Source of the DNA: an uncultured Lachnospiraceae bacterium | GTDB lineage: Bacteria; Bacillota; Clostridia; Lachnospirales; Lachnospiraceae | Assembly: GCA_900317505.1 (NCBI GenBank) | Contig: ONHB01000002.1 | Span: 62,001-126,000 of the forward strand | DNA: 64,000 nucleotides | Reading direction: 5' to 3' | Part shown: one piece after another, positions 1 through 9,529 of the stretch | Layout of the letters: every line of letters starts with the position of its first letter | Position numbering within the stretch: the first letter of the stretch is position 1 | Notes under the pieces: model-generated | Databases searched by the model: none | Seen by the model: the letters and a program-made list of their open reading frames with translations, nothing else | What the model was told of the DNA's origin: nothing | Position numbers and translations under genes: made by a program

Positions 1-27
1 GTGGTAAAATGCGGGAATCATTGTAAA

Positions 28-1218
28 ATGAAAAAGATAGGACTGGTAGCACCCTGGTATGGTGAAAACATAGCAGGTGGTGCAGAAGCAAACTTAAGAG
101 GAATTGCACATAATATGCAAAAACGCGGACTGGAGATTGAAGTGCTGACCACCTGTGTGCCGGATGCCACAAAGGATTTCAATTCCAATATCCTTCCGGA
201 GGGAAAATGTGAAGAAGCCGGAATTCCGGTACGCCGTTTTCACACAGATCAAAGCAGCCTGGGCGAATTTGTATATGTGAATCACAAATTGTGTGGAGGA
301 CAAAAGGTGCTTTCTTATGATGAAGAAAAGACCTTTGTCGAACAAAATATCAACAGCCGTAAACTGTATGATTATATAAGCAAACATGAAAATGAATATG
401 AGGCATTTCTTTTTTCACCGTATTTATTTGGTACAACTTATTTTGGGGTGCAAAGATGTCCGAAAAAAGCAATTTTGATTCCGTGTTTTCATGAGGAAGC
501 GTATCTGTATCTGCGTAATTTCCGCAGAATATACAGTCAGGTGGCGGGAATGGCATTTAATGCTGAGCCTGAAATGTGGCTGGCAGAAAAGCAATTTCAG
601 CTTAGAGGTGTCCATACCTGTGTGACGGGATGTGGATTGGATACAAATATTTCATATTCAGCAGAAAGGTTCCGGAAAAAGTACAATATAAATAAACCAT
701 TTATTTTGTATGCGGGACGTAAAAATGCCGGCAAAAATGTAGACACACTGCTGGATTACTTCGCTTTCTACAAAAAGAATGATCAGCGAGATCTCAAATT
801 GGTGTTGATTGGCGGAGGGCAGATCGCCATTCCATCAGAGATTAAAGAGGATGTTATTGATCTTGGTTTTGTTCCGTTGCAGGATAAATATGATGCCTAT
901 GGAGCGGCGGAGCTTTTGTGCCAGCCAAGCCGACATGAAAGTTTTTCACTTGTAATTATGGAAAGCTGGTTGTGTGAACGTCCGGTGCTTGTCAGTGGCG
1001 CCTGTGATGTGACCAAGAATTTTGTGGTCAGATCCGGAGGAGGATTATATTTTGACAATTACAGCGAGTTTGTAGGTGTACTGGACTATTATAAAGACAA
1101 TCCGGATAAGGCGGCAGAAATGGCCGAGGCAGGTAAAAGATATGTACAGGACAACTTTTCCTGGGATAAAGTAATTGAAAAGTATGTAGGACTTATTGAT
1201 AGTATATCCGGTCAATAG
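28..1218 (+). CDS. GT4-family glycosyltransferase
   Basis: Predicted cytoplasmic GT-B retaining glycosyltransferase that adds a sugar to a lipid-linked surface glycan; donor and acceptor are not readable from sequence. The N-terminus (KKIGLVAPWYGENIAGGAEA) has the glycine-rich acceptor-side loop of GT4 enzymes, and the C-terminal half carries an E-x7-E motif in HESFSLVIME. The frame is open to base 1, but ATG 28 gives the usual family N-terminus, so I start there; upstream sequence is missing and no strong RBS is visible. It resembles the next gene in length and architecture and lies 32 bp from it, so the two probably form an operon and act in sequence on one glycan. Confidence 0.85.
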   Translation: MKKIGLVAPWYGENIAGGAEANLRGIAHNMQKRGLEIEVLTTCVPDATKDFNSNILPEGKCEEAGIPVRRFHTDQSSLGEFVYVNHKLCGGQKVLSYDEEKTFVEQNINSRKLYDYISKHENEYEAFLFSPYLFGTTYFGVQRCPKKAILIPCFHEEAYLYLRNFRRIYSQVAGMAFNAEPEMWLAEKQFQLRGVHTCVTGCGLDTNISYSAERFRKKYNINKPFILYAGRKNAGKNVDTLLDYFAFYKKNDQRDLKLVLIGGGQIAIPSEIKEDVIDLGFVPLQDKYDAYGAAELLCQPSRHESFSLVIMESWLCERPVLVSGACDVTKNFVVRSGGGLYFDNYSEFVGVLDYYKDNPDKAAEMAEAGKRYVQDNFSWDKVIEKYVGLIDSISGQ

Positions 1219-1250
1219 ATATTGAACAGACATTTATATAAAGGAACAAC

Positions 1251-2432
1251 ATGAGCAATAGAAAGAAAATAGCAATTGTCAACCAAAGATATGGAAAAGA
1301 AGTAAATGGTGGATCCGAGTATTTTACAATGCTTTTGGCAGAGCATCTGGCTGACACCTGTGATGTGGAAATAATTACAACCTGCGCCAGAGATTATGAT
1401 ACGTGGGAAAATTATTATCAGCCCGGGATACAGATCATTGATGGAATAAAGGTGCATCGTTTTCCGGTAGACAAACCACGCGAGCAAAAGCGTTTTGCCA
1501 AATGTGAAAAAATGCGGGTATATCTTCCGTTTATGACTTATGGAATGGAACAAAAATGGATTGATGAACAGGGACCCTATGCTCCGGAGGCCATCCGGTA
1601 TATTCGTGAGCATAAGGATGAATATGATATTTTTCTGTTTGTTACATATCTGTACTATCTGACCGTCATGGGGCTTAAAGAGGTGGCAGATAAGAGCATT
1701 CTGATTCCAACTGCCCATGAGGAGCCATTCCTTAAGATGAGGCACTACAAGGAGCTTTTTAAAATGCCGGCCGGATATTATTTCAATACAACGGAAGAGC
1801 GGGATATTGTATATCAGAAGTTTCAGACACAGTCCATTCCTCATGAAATTGGAGGAATTGGTATAGAGGTGCCGGAGCATACCGATCCGGAGGGCTTTTG
1901 CAAAAAATACAATCTGAATCACTATATGATTTATGTAGGCCGTATTGATTATGGTAAAAACTGTCATGAACTGTTTGAATATTTTGATCAATATAAAAAA
2001 CATTACCCGGATGATCTTAAACTTGTCTTAATGGGCAAGGAGATGATCGATGTACCACAGCGGGATGATATTCTTTCTCTTGGCTTTGTCAGTGAGAAGG
2101 AAAAGTATGATGGTATGGCAGGTGCAGACTTTCTGATATTACCTTCAGAATTGGAGAGCTTTTCTATTGTGGTACTGGATTCACTCAAACTCGGTGTGCC
2201 GGTGTTGGTCAATGGAAAGTGTGCGGTCTTAAAAGGCCATTGCGATAAAAGTGGCGGAGGTCTGTATTATACAGATTATCAGGGGTTTGAAGACGGTATC
2301 CAAAAGCTTATGGGATCATCAGAGATAAGAAGTCGGATGGGTGCATCAGGCAGGCGTTATGTAGAAGAGTTTTATCAATGGGACGCAATTATTGGACGAC
2401 TGGTGCATTTGATTGATCAGGTAACCGGTTAA
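1251..2432 (+). CDS. GT4-family glycosyltransferase
   Basis: Second GT-B glycosyltransferase, similar in layout to the preceding gene: N-terminal KKIAIVNQRYGKEVNGGSEY and a C-terminal nucleotide-sugar site with an E-x7-D version of the motif (LESFSIVVLD). It is preceded by AAGGAAC, a usable RBS. It is about 390 residues with no membrane segments, so cytoplasmic. It ends 23 bp before a secreted glucosaminidase/DUF4214 gene, which ties cell-wall enzymes and glycan synthesis into one transcription unit. Sugar specificity cannot be assigned. Confidence 0.85.
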   Translation: MSNRKKIAIVNQRYGKEVNGGSEYFTMLLAEHLADTCDVEIITTCARDYDTWENYYQPGIQIIDGIKVHRFPVDKPREQKRFAKCEKMRVYLPFMTYGMEQKWIDEQGPYAPEAIRYIREHKDEYDIFLFVTYLYYLTVMGLKEVADKSILIPTAHEEPFLKMRHYKELFKMPAGYYFNTTEERDIVYQKFQTQSIPHEIGGIGIEVPEHTDPEGFCKKYNLNHYMIYVGRIDYGKNCHELFEYFDQYKKHYPDDLKLVLMGKEMIDVPQRDDILSLGFVSEKEKYDGMAGADFLILPSELESFSIVVLDSLKLGVPVLVNGKCAVLKGHCDKSGGGLYYTDYQGFEDGIQKLMGSSEIRSRMGASGRRYVEEFYQWDAIIGRLVHLIDQVTG

Positions 2433-2455
2433 AGCGTAGAGGAGGAATATACAAG

Positions 2456-4651
2456 ATGAAAAAGAAAGCATTGATTGCATTATTGCTTAGTATGGTCATG
2501 GTGGCGGGAGTGCCACAAAATGTCGGAGCAACAATGCTGTCAGCTAATGATGTATCTGAAATGCAGACGGATGAACTGCATTTGGAAAGTGAAGCTGATC
2601 AGGATGATAATGAACAGAGAGAACAGGAAGAATCAGTCAGAAAGCATTTGAAGGATATTTTAGATGAGAAAGATATCTATCTGCTTTTATATAATACCAA
2701 GGAGTATGCTCTTCATTCACAGCCCAACGAAGAGGGGGAAAATATGCAGATTTTTCCCTGTGGATCTCAGATGCAATTAAAGGATGTGGAATTTTCAGAT
2801 AATGGTAATGTTTATTATCTGGTTGAAGCGTATTTATATGATACAAAATATACAGGTTATGTAGAGCGTTCTTATGTGGTTACGGAGGATCCGGATTTTC
2901 TTAAATGGAAGGATGAAGAGCTTTCTCAAATATCCGGACTGGAAATGCAGCTTGAAATCAGCAAGGAAGACAGTATCCGGCAGACCTTTCCGCAGGGGTA
3001 TCATGCATATCTGATAGCGCTCAATGCCAAGCACCCCAACTGGACATTTGTACCATACAATACAGGACTTGACTGGAATACAGTATTAAATGAAGAACAT
3101 GTCGGTAATCGAAGTCTTGTTTATAAGACATCGGATGACAGCTGGAAATCTAAAGAGGCGGGAGATTATGATGCTGCGACAGGTACCTATGTGGGAAAAA
3201 GCGGCGCAAACTGGTATCGTGCATCTATAGAAGGTATCTCTTATTGTATGAATCCGCTTAATTACCTGAGTGAAAAAAATATTTTTGCTTTTGAACAGCT
3301 TACCCTTAACCGTCAGATCCAAAATGTAGAAGGAATTAAAGCAATTATATCCAATACATGGATGAAGGATACTGCTCTGGAGGACGGCTCCGGTGGATTG
3401 TATGCGGATGTATTTATGCAGGTAGGAGAGCAGACAGGAATCAGCCCTTATCATCTGGCAAGCCGCGTTGTACAGGAACAGGGGATTATGGGGCAGGCTC
3501 CACTCATTTCCGGTTATGGCGGTGTATACAATTATTTCAATGTAAAGGCAAGTGGAGGTACGGAGCAGGCCATTCTGGCAACCGGTACAGCCTATGCGCA
3601 GCAGCAGGGATGGACAACCAGATATCTGTCGATTCTGGGAGGTGCTACCAGACTGGGTGAAAATTATATAACAAAGGGGCAGGATTCTTTATACTTACAA
3701 AAATATGATGTAGATAGTTCCTTTAATGGACTTTATACACATCAATATATGCAGAATATCCAGGCTCCGCTTACGGAAAGTGAGAAAGTGTATCGGGCTT
3801 ATAACAGTGCCGGGGCATTGGACAGCTCTTTTGTATTTAAAATTCCGACTTATGATAATATGCCGGGAGTAGGTGCGATTCCGGTTACGCCTACAGTTGA
3901 TAAAGGTACTGCAGAAGCATTTGTGAAGAGATTATACAAGGTTATTTTAAACAGGGATGCAGATGAGACAGGTTTGAATACCTGGATCAAGGCGCTTACA
4001 CAGGAAGGAAAAACAGCAGGAGATCTGATATATGGTTTCTTCTACAGCGATGAAATGCTAAATAAAAATCTCGGAAATTCCGAATTTCTTGATTATGCGT
4101 ATCGTGCGATTTTGGGACGTGAGGCAGATGCCGGAGGAAAAGAAAGCTGGCTTAAAGAAATGCAGGCAGGCGCGACAAGGGGAAGTATTATCAACGGATT
4201 TGTAGGATCTGATGAATTTACCTCCATGTGTAAACAGTATGGGATCACGAGAGGAGATCTGCCCAATATGGAGCCTGCAGATAAAAACATCAATGCGACT
4301 AAGTTTGTAGTAAGATTGTATCGCAATATTCTGGGCAGAGATGCGGATCCGACCGGTCTGAATACCTGGACCAAGGATCTTATCAGTGGTAAACCGGCAT
4401 GTCCGGTTGTAGAAGGCTTTTTCTACAGTAATGAGTTCCAGAATGCAGGATATTCCAATGATCAATTTGTAGAGATCCTGTATCGCACCATTCTGGGAAG
4501 AGAGAGTGATGCGGCAGGAAAGGCAGATTGGGTTGGCAGATTGAATGCCGGTGAATCTAAGAGCCGGATTCTTGCCGGGTTTGTTTATTCCAATGAGTTC
4601 CGTGAACTTTGTGCACAATATGGCATCCGGGTAGGTGAGTTGACACGATGA
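2456..4651 (+). CDS. Secreted SH3/glucosaminidase-like protein with C-terminal DUF4214 repeats
   Basis: Predicted exported cell-wall hydrolase. Residues 1-26 form a signal peptide (KKK followed by a hydrophobic stretch ending VGA). An SH3-like region covers about residues 70-145. A LytD-type endo-beta-N-acetylglucosaminidase-like domain covers about 180-460, with the SPYHLASRVVQEQG segment near 330-342 as the likely catalytic helix and YNYFNVKASG typical of the fold. Four DUF4214 units follow in two pairs (about 484-600 and 612-728), each with an LGRDADxxGLxxW-type core. The RBS GAGGAGG is strong. The stop overlaps the start of the subtilisin-like gene by 4 bp (ATGA), so the two are translationally coupled. 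The DUF4214 array may anchor the enzyme at the surface (inference). The hydrolase is expected to cut peptidoglycan glycan strands. Confidence 0.85.
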   Translation: MKKKALIALLLSMVMVAGVPQNVGATMLSANDVSEMQTDELHLESEADQDDNEQREQEESVRKHLKDILDEKDIYLLLYNTKEYALHSQPNEEGENMQIFPCGSQMQLKDVEFSDNGNVYYLVEAYLYDTKYTGYVERSYVVTEDPDFLKWKDEELSQISGLEMQLEISKEDSIRQTFPQGYHAYLIALNAKHPNWTFVPYNTGLDWNTVLNEEHVGNRSLVYKTSDDSWKSKEAGDYDAATGTYVGKSGANWYRASIEGISYCMNPLNYLSEKNIFAFEQLTLNRQIQNVEGIKAIISNTWMKDTALEDGSGGLYADVFMQVGEQTGISPYHLASRVVQEQGIMGQAPLISGYGGVYNYFNVKASGGTEQAILATGTAYAQQQGWTTRYLSILGGATRLGENYITKGQDSLYLQKYDVDSSFNGLYTHQYMQNIQAPLTESEKVYRAYNSAGALDSSFVFKIPTYDNMPGVGAIPVTPTVDKGTAEAFVKRLYKVILNRDADETGLNTWIKALTQEGKTAGDLIYGFFYSDEMLNKNLGNSEFLDYAYRAILGREADAGGKESWLKEMQAGATRGSIINGFVGSDEFTSMCKQYGITRGDLPNMEPADKNINATKFVVRLYRNILGRDADPTGLNTWTKDLISGKPACPVVEGFFYSNEFQNAGYSNDQFVEILYRTILGRESDAAGKADWVGRLNAGESKSRILAGFVYSNEFRELCAQYGIRVGELTR

Positions 4652-6681
4652 ATAAAAAAAGAAGAATTACGATAGCGGGAATGGTAGTCGCAGTGTGCGC
4701 TGGTATGTGTTTACTCAATTCTGCTATAAAAGCTGAGGCCGATACAGCATTACCATATGAAGAGGGAGAAGTATTGCTGGTATTGGATTCGTCTATTCAA
4801 AAGGAAGTATCAGAGGAATTACTTCAACCGGAGGCTGTCAGTCCGATATTGACAGGAGCGGATGGAGATGTGGTATGTGCGGTTGTGGCACTTGATGATG
4901 TAAGTGACAACAGTGTTCCGACAGATGTAAGGGAAGCAGTTGAATACTATAGTGAGCAGCCCGGGGTACTGTATGCACAGCCAAACTATATTTATGAACC
5001 GGAAACAGATGTATATTCCGATCTTGAGACAGAGGCAGCGGAAAGTCGGGCCGGCTTTGGTCAGTGGTACTGGAGTGCGCTTTCCATGGAGCAGACAAGA
5101 GCATATCTTGAGAAAGCCAATGCAGGAAAAATAAGGGTTGCAGTCATCGATACAGGTGTAGATATCGGTCATCCGGATCTCGATACGGCAATTAATATGA
5201 CCTATAGCAAAAACGTATGTGGTGATACATACAAACCTGTTACCGGAGATGCGGGAAGCAATTCACACGGCACAATGGTTACCGGGATTATTGCGGCAGA
5301 TGCTGATAATGATATTGGTATGGCCGGTATTGCCAGTGGTTATGCAGATGTTTGTATGTTGCAGGTTCAGGAAGCAGGCGGAAGTATTTCAACAAAAAAT
5401 GCAATCCGTGCGATTCAATATGCAAAATCGATTGATTCGCGGATTATTAATATGAGTCTTGGGATTTACCGGGAGGATCTGGCGCTTGGAGAAGCGTTGA
5501 AGAGTGCGGCGAAAGTCGGAGCTCTGATTGTATGCTCTGCAGGAAATAACAGTACAGACCAACCTCATTATCCGTCTAAGTATCCATTTACACTCGGTGT
5601 TATTGCCAGTGGTAAAAACAATACCAGATATGGAAGCTCCAATTACGGAAGTGATAATTTTATATCCGCACCCGGGCAGGAAATTTATACAACTGTTGCA
5701 GGCGGTGGATATCGGACAGCGAGTGGTTCGTCAATGGCCGCAGCTGTAGTAAGTGGAGTAGCTGCGGATATCTGGGCGTGTGATCCATCCATGAGTGCTG
5801 ACGAGGTTAAAAATATTCTTGCATCTACAGCAACAGACATTTATTCAGAAGGATTTGATGCGGATTCCGGATGGGGGATTGTTAATCCACTCTTAGCAGT
5901 CCGGAAAGTTACAGGATTTACGAAGTATGATCTGGATATAGATATTCCAAATACAACAGATGGATTTGTTGAACGATTATATTATTATTGTTTGAGACGT
6001 GATTCTGATTCGGCAGGGAAAAGTACCTGGACAGGAGTGCTGAACCGCAAAGAAAAGAATGGTGGAGAGGTTGCATACGGCTTTTTGTTCAGTGATGAAT
6101 TTCTGCATAAAAATTTGAGTGACGAACAGTATATTGATATCCTGTATCGTGTATTTCTGAACCGTAAAGCAGATTCAGCAGGAAAAGCTTCATGGATGAA
6201 AGCTCTGGATGAAGGTGTTTCGCGATTGTATGTCATGAATGGATTTAGTGGATCCAAGGAATTTGGAGAAATCTGCAATAATTGTGGGATACTGTCCGGA
6301 CAGGTTCGTACGACAGAGAACCGGGACATTAATCAAGGATATACGGCTTATGTAGCAAGGCTATATCGACAGGCATTGGGAAGAGGATATGATATTCCCG
6401 GACTAAATAACTGGGCAGGATTGTTGAACAGTAAAAAGTGGACTGCCTATCAGGTTGCTACGCAGGGCTTTTTCCATTCATCAGAATTTACAAATAAAAA
6501 TCTTTCTAATGAAGATTTTGTAAAAACATTATATCGTACGTTTTTAGATCGTGAATATGATCAGGCAGGTCTGACAGACTGGATACATGCATTAAATAGT
6601 GGCAAATCCAAAGATGAAGTAATAGCCGGTTTTGCCAACTCCAAAGAATTTGGTGAGCTGATGGCCGGTTATGGCCTATAA
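4648..6681 (+). CDS. Secreted subtilisin-like (S8) serine protease with C-terminal DUF4214 repeats
   Basis: Predicted exported endopeptidase. After a signal sequence (about residues 1-31) comes a propeptide-like segment, then an S8 catalytic domain at about 130-425. The full triad is visible: Asp168 in VIDTGVD, His207 in NSHGTMV, Ser362 in SGSSMAA, with oxyanion Asn300 in SAGNNS. Four DUF4214 units fill about 438-675. The start overlaps the previous stop by 4 bp. Combining a complete protease with the same C-terminal module as its neighbours suggests a surface-retained processing protease. Its substrate is unknown; the neighbouring DUF4214 proteins are candidates only by proximity. Confidence 0.9.
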   Translation: MNKKRRITIAGMVVAVCAGMCLLNSAIKAEADTALPYEEGEVLLVLDSSIQKEVSEELLQPEAVSPILTGADGDVVCAVVALDDVSDNSVPTDVREAVEYYSEQPGVLYAQPNYIYEPETDVYSDLETEAAESRAGFGQWYWSALSMEQTRAYLEKANAGKIRVAVIDTGVDIGHPDLDTAINMTYSKNVCGDTYKPVTGDAGSNSHGTMVTGIIAADADNDIGMAGIASGYADVCMLQVQEAGGSISTKNAIRAIQYAKSIDSRIINMSLGIYREDLALGEALKSAAKVGALIVCSAGNNSTDQPHYPSKYPFTLGVIASGKNNTRYGSSNYGSDNFISAPGQEIYTTVAGGGYRTASGSSMAAAVVSGVAADIWACDPSMSADEVKNILASTATDIYSEGFDADSGWGIVNPLLAVRKVTGFTKYDLDIDIPNTTDGFVERLYYYCLRRDSDSAGKSTWTGVLNRKEKNGGEVAYGFLFSDEFLHKNLSDEQYIDILYRVFLNRKADSAGKASWMKALDEGVSRLYVMNGFSGSKEFGEICNNCGILSGQVRTTENRDINQGYTAYVARLYRQALGRGYDIPGLNNWAGLLNSKKWTAYQVATQGFFHSSEFTNKNLSNEDFVKTLYRTFLDREYDQAGLTDWIHALNSGKSKDEVIAGFANSKEFGELMAGYGL

Positions 6682-6761
6682 AAACAAGTATGGCTAATTT
6701 GATTGTAATATGGGATGAATACCCGTACAATAATATAAAAAAAACAAGGAGGGGTTTTTTA

Positions 6762-8234
6762 ATGAAAAGGAAACTATTAGGATCGTTGTTTGCGGTTATA
6801 TTGGCTGTAACAACTATGGTGCAGACAGTTGGTGCCGCTGATCTGTCAACACAGATCCACAATGTGATGGATGCAAAAATGGGGAATGATGCCGGAACCG
6901 AATCAACAGAAGCAAGTGATATTCATTCCGGAACAGCGCAGGAGGTATTTTATACTGCAGACCAGGAAGTTTCTGCGGACAGTATACAGACTCCGACACT
7001 TCCTGTGACACTGGCGCCTGAAGCAACAGTGACAGAGACGTCAGCATACAATGCGATGATTGCTTTAAAAGCACAATATCCGGAGGGAATGCCATGGACC
7101 AATGATAATACCTATCGGTGGAGAGGATATAATTATCCCAATTATATCTATGCTATAGGTGGAGGTTGTGCCGGTTTTGCTTTTATATTGAGTGATGCGG
7201 CGTTTGGTGATCTGCCGGCCAGATATGTGGATAATCCGACCTATGATGATATCCGTGTAGGGGATATTCTCCGTGTCAATAATGATTCACATTCTGTTAT
7301 TGTCCTGGAAAAGTATACAGACCATATCGTTATCGCAGAGGGAAACTATAATGCATCTATCCACTGGGGAAGAACAATGACCAAGGATGAAACAATGAGG
7401 ACATTGACAAATCTGACGACCAGATATCCGGTCGGTGCAGCTGCTTCTTCACCAAAACCGGAAGATCCCTCGGGAGTTTATGATGCGGACAATGTAGATG
7501 TAGATAAGATCGTGGAATTTGTATTTAGACTGTATGTGACCTGTCTTGGACGTATCCCCGATGAGGATGGCTGGTTTGACTGGTCATATCAGCTGGCAGC
7601 AGGACAGAGCAACGGAGCCGAGGTTGCATGGGGCTTTTTCGGAAGCGATGAGATGATCAATAAAAATCTGTCAGATGAAGAGTATATTAATGTTTTATAT
7701 GTTGTTATGATGGATCGTTATGCCGATGAAGGCGGTATGAACACATGGAAGGATGCATTGGCAAACGGTGTTTCCAGACAGTATGTGTTCCGTGGATTTG
7801 CCGAATCCAATGAGTTTACCGGAATTTGCAAGGATTATGGGATCGTCAGAGGTTCCGTTAAATTAACTGAGGGCCGTGACCGCAATGAAGGTGCAACAAG
7901 ATATGTGGCAAGACTGTATACACAGGCACTTGGCAGAGGCTATGACATAAAGGGCATGAATGACTGGTGCAACGCTATCTGTGATGGGAAGCATAGTCCA
8001 TACTATGTTGCTACTGAAGGCTTTTTCCATTCATCAGAATTCCTTAATAAAAATCTTTCCAATGAGGATTTTGTAAAGGTATTATATCCGACATTCCTTG
8101 GCCGTCAGTATGATAGTGCCGGACTCAATGACTGGGTAAATGCATTAAACAGTGGTAAATCCAGAGATGAGGTCATTGCAGGCTTTGCCAATTCCAAAGA
8201 ATTTGGAGAGATCATGGCATCTTATGGTCTGTAA
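6762..8234 (+). CDS. Secreted CHAP/NlpC-like cysteine hydrolase with C-terminal DUF4214 repeats
   Basis: Predicted exported cysteine peptidase or amidase. The frame is open from 6690, but ATG 6762 follows AAGGAGGGG at the right distance and begins a clean signal peptide (MKRKLLGSLFAVILAV, cleavage near GAA). A Ser/Thr/Glu-rich linker precedes a papain-like domain at about 95-225 with Cys136 in GGGCAGFAF and His177 in DSHSVIV; Asn in AEGNYN is a plausible third residue. Four DUF4214 units occupy about 245-488 and are close in sequence to those of the subtilisin-like and thioredoxin-like proteins. It may cleave peptidoglycan peptides or proteins. The exact family is uncertain, but the Cys/His order fits CHAP/NlpC rather than a transpeptidase. 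Confidence 0.8.
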   Translation: MKRKLLGSLFAVILAVTTMVQTVGAADLSTQIHNVMDAKMGNDAGTESTEASDIHSGTAQEVFYTADQEVSADSIQTPTLPVTLAPEATVTETSAYNAMIALKAQYPEGMPWTNDNTYRWRGYNYPNYIYAIGGGCAGFAFILSDAAFGDLPARYVDNPTYDDIRVGDILRVNNDSHSVIVLEKYTDHIVIAEGNYNASIHWGRTMTKDETMRTLTNLTTRYPVGAAASSPKPEDPSGVYDADNVDVDKIVEFVFRLYVTCLGRIPDEDGWFDWSYQLAAGQSNGAEVAWGFFGSDEMINKNLSDEEYINVLYVVMMDRYADEGGMNTWKDALANGVSRQYVFRGFAESNEFTGICKDYGIVRGSVKLTEGRDRNEGATRYVARLYTQALGRGYDIKGMNDWCNAICDGKHSPYYVATEGFFHSSEFLNKNLSNEDFVKVLYPTFLGRQYDSAGLNDWVNALNSGKSRDEVIAGFANSKEFGEIMASYGL

Positions 8235-8269
8235 AATAAATATCCGGAAGTACCGGTATGGAGTTAATG

Positions 8270-9337
8270 ATGAAAATAATTAATATGTTGCCAATCCTCT
8301 CTTTTGGAGATGCGGTTGGTAATGACGCATTAGCGATACACCATAGCCTGCAGAAAGCAGGCTATGAGTGTGTGCTGATGGCTGACCATACAGCACCCAA
8401 AATTGGGCAGGTTGAGAATGTGCGCTCAACAGCTGATCTTAGCATAATTGAGCCGGATGATGTGGTAATATATCATTTATCTACAGGTCATTTGTTAAAT
8501 TTACGATTTATCGAGTTAAAATGTAAAAAAATAATCCGTTATCATAACATTACGCCACCATATTTCTTTTGTGGTTATCATACGATCCTGCTTCATAACT
8601 GCATGGATGCCTATAATCAGGTAAGGATGATGGCACCCTATGCAGATTTTTGTCTGGCGGATTCCGCGTACAATAAGCAGGAATTGATCCGGTTGGGCTA
8701 TCGATGCCCGATTGAAGTCATGCCGATATTGATTCCATTTTCTGATTATGATAAAAAGCCGGATGAAGACATTATGCAGCAACTGCAGGATGGTATGACC
8801 AATATTTTGTTTACCGGCAGAATTGTGCCAAATAAGAGACAAGAGGATATAATTGCGGCATTTGATGTATATCAAAAACAGTATAATCCCAATTCACGGT
8901 TGATTTTAGCCGGTAATTATGAGGGGATGGAAAAATACTATCAAAAATTGCAGCAATATATCAGAGATAATCATACGCAGCATGTGATTTTTTCCGGACA
9001 TATCAGTTTCGAGGCTATTCTGGCTTATTACCGGAGTGCCGATCTGTTTTTGTGCATGAGTGATCATGAAGGCTTTTGTGTGCCGTTAGTGGAGGCCATG
9101 TATTTCAATGTTCCGATTGTGGCAAAAAATACAAGCGCCATTCCGTATACATTGGGTGGGTCCGGCTTTTTACTCGATCGACCGACGCCTGTTGAAACAG
9201 CAGGGGTCATGAACCGCATTCTGACAGATGAGGAACTGAGAAACCGGATAATAGAAGGTCAGAAAGAACGGCTTTCTGAGTTCTCACATGATGTGGTAGA
9301 ACAACAATTATTTCATTTTTTACAATCGTATTTATGA
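8270..9337 (+). CDS. GT4-family glycosyltransferase, paralogue of the gene at 12077
   Basis: Cytoplasmic GT-B enzyme of 355 residues. The N-terminus (MKIINMLPILSFGDAVGND) matches the 12077 gene (MKIIQLVPGISYGDAVGND). Both keep VMPILIPF/VLPIVIPF, a TNILFxGRxVPNK donor-site segment and an E-x7-E motif in HEGFCVPLVEAM. I choose ATG 8270 because GGAG at 8260-8263 sits 6 bases upstream and the product then has the same length as the paralogue; ATG 8258 would lack a spaced RBS. The family resembles mannosyl- or rhamnosyl-transferases of ABC-exported O-antigens, which fits the adjacent Wzm/Wzt pair and Gmd/Rmd further on, but the donor is inferred. Confidence 0.85.
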   Translation: MKIINMLPILSFGDAVGNDALAIHHSLQKAGYECVLMADHTAPKIGQVENVRSTADLSIIEPDDVVIYHLSTGHLLNLRFIELKCKKIIRYHNITPPYFFCGYHTILLHNCMDAYNQVRMMAPYADFCLADSAYNKQELIRLGYRCPIEVMPILIPFSDYDKKPDEDIMQQLQDGMTNILFTGRIVPNKRQEDIIAAFDVYQKQYNPNSRLILAGNYEGMEKYYQKLQQYIRDNHTQHVIFSGHISFEAILAYYRSADLFLCMSDHEGFCVPLVEAMYFNVPIVAKNTSAIPYTLGGSGFLLDRPTPVETAGVMNRILTDEELRNRIIEGQKERLSEFSHDVVEQQLFHFLQSYL

Positions 9338-9413
9338 TTTTGGAAGTTGTAAAATATGATCGCATAAAAATAATAAAATCTGATGCATTATATTGCAAAA
9401 TAAAATATAATAT

Positions 9414-9493
9414 CTAATGCATTAGAAAATGCAATGTGTTAGAAAATGCAATGCATTAGAAAAAACAATGTATTGGAAAATCTAATGCATTAG
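9414..9493. repeat. Five palindromic repeats with exact 17-bp period (candidate operator array)
   Basis: The AATG core occurs at 9416, 9433, 9450, 9467 and 9484, exactly 17 bp apart. The first and last copies are the perfect 12-bp palindrome CTAATGCATTAG (9414-9425 and 9482-9493). The middle three are variants (CAATGTGTTAG, CAATGCATTAG, CAATGTATTGG) separated by A-rich AAAATG-like linkers. A weaker match (GATGCATTA, ATG at 9383) lies 34 bp, two periods, upstream. The array fills most of the 192-bp gap before the ABC exporter genes. It could be a cooperative operator or an expandable short tandem repeat. Confidence 0.8.
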
Positions 9494-9529
9494 AAGAATA
9501 TAACTTTAAAAATAACAGGAAATAATAAT

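Noticed and set aside
1212..2003. 263-codon open frame on the - strand
   Set aside because: It is fully antisense to a clear GT4 gene and has no protein-like pattern of its own.
3358..3660. 100-codon open frame on the + strand inside the glucosaminidase gene
   Set aside because: Out-of-frame shadow of a well-supported domain; no RBS.
8235..8269. Terminator at CCGGAAGTACCGG
   Set aside because: Only a 4-5 bp stem with no T-run.
9379..9495. CRISPR-like array
   Set aside because: The repeats are 17-bp contiguous units with no unique spacers of 25-40 bp and no cas genes.
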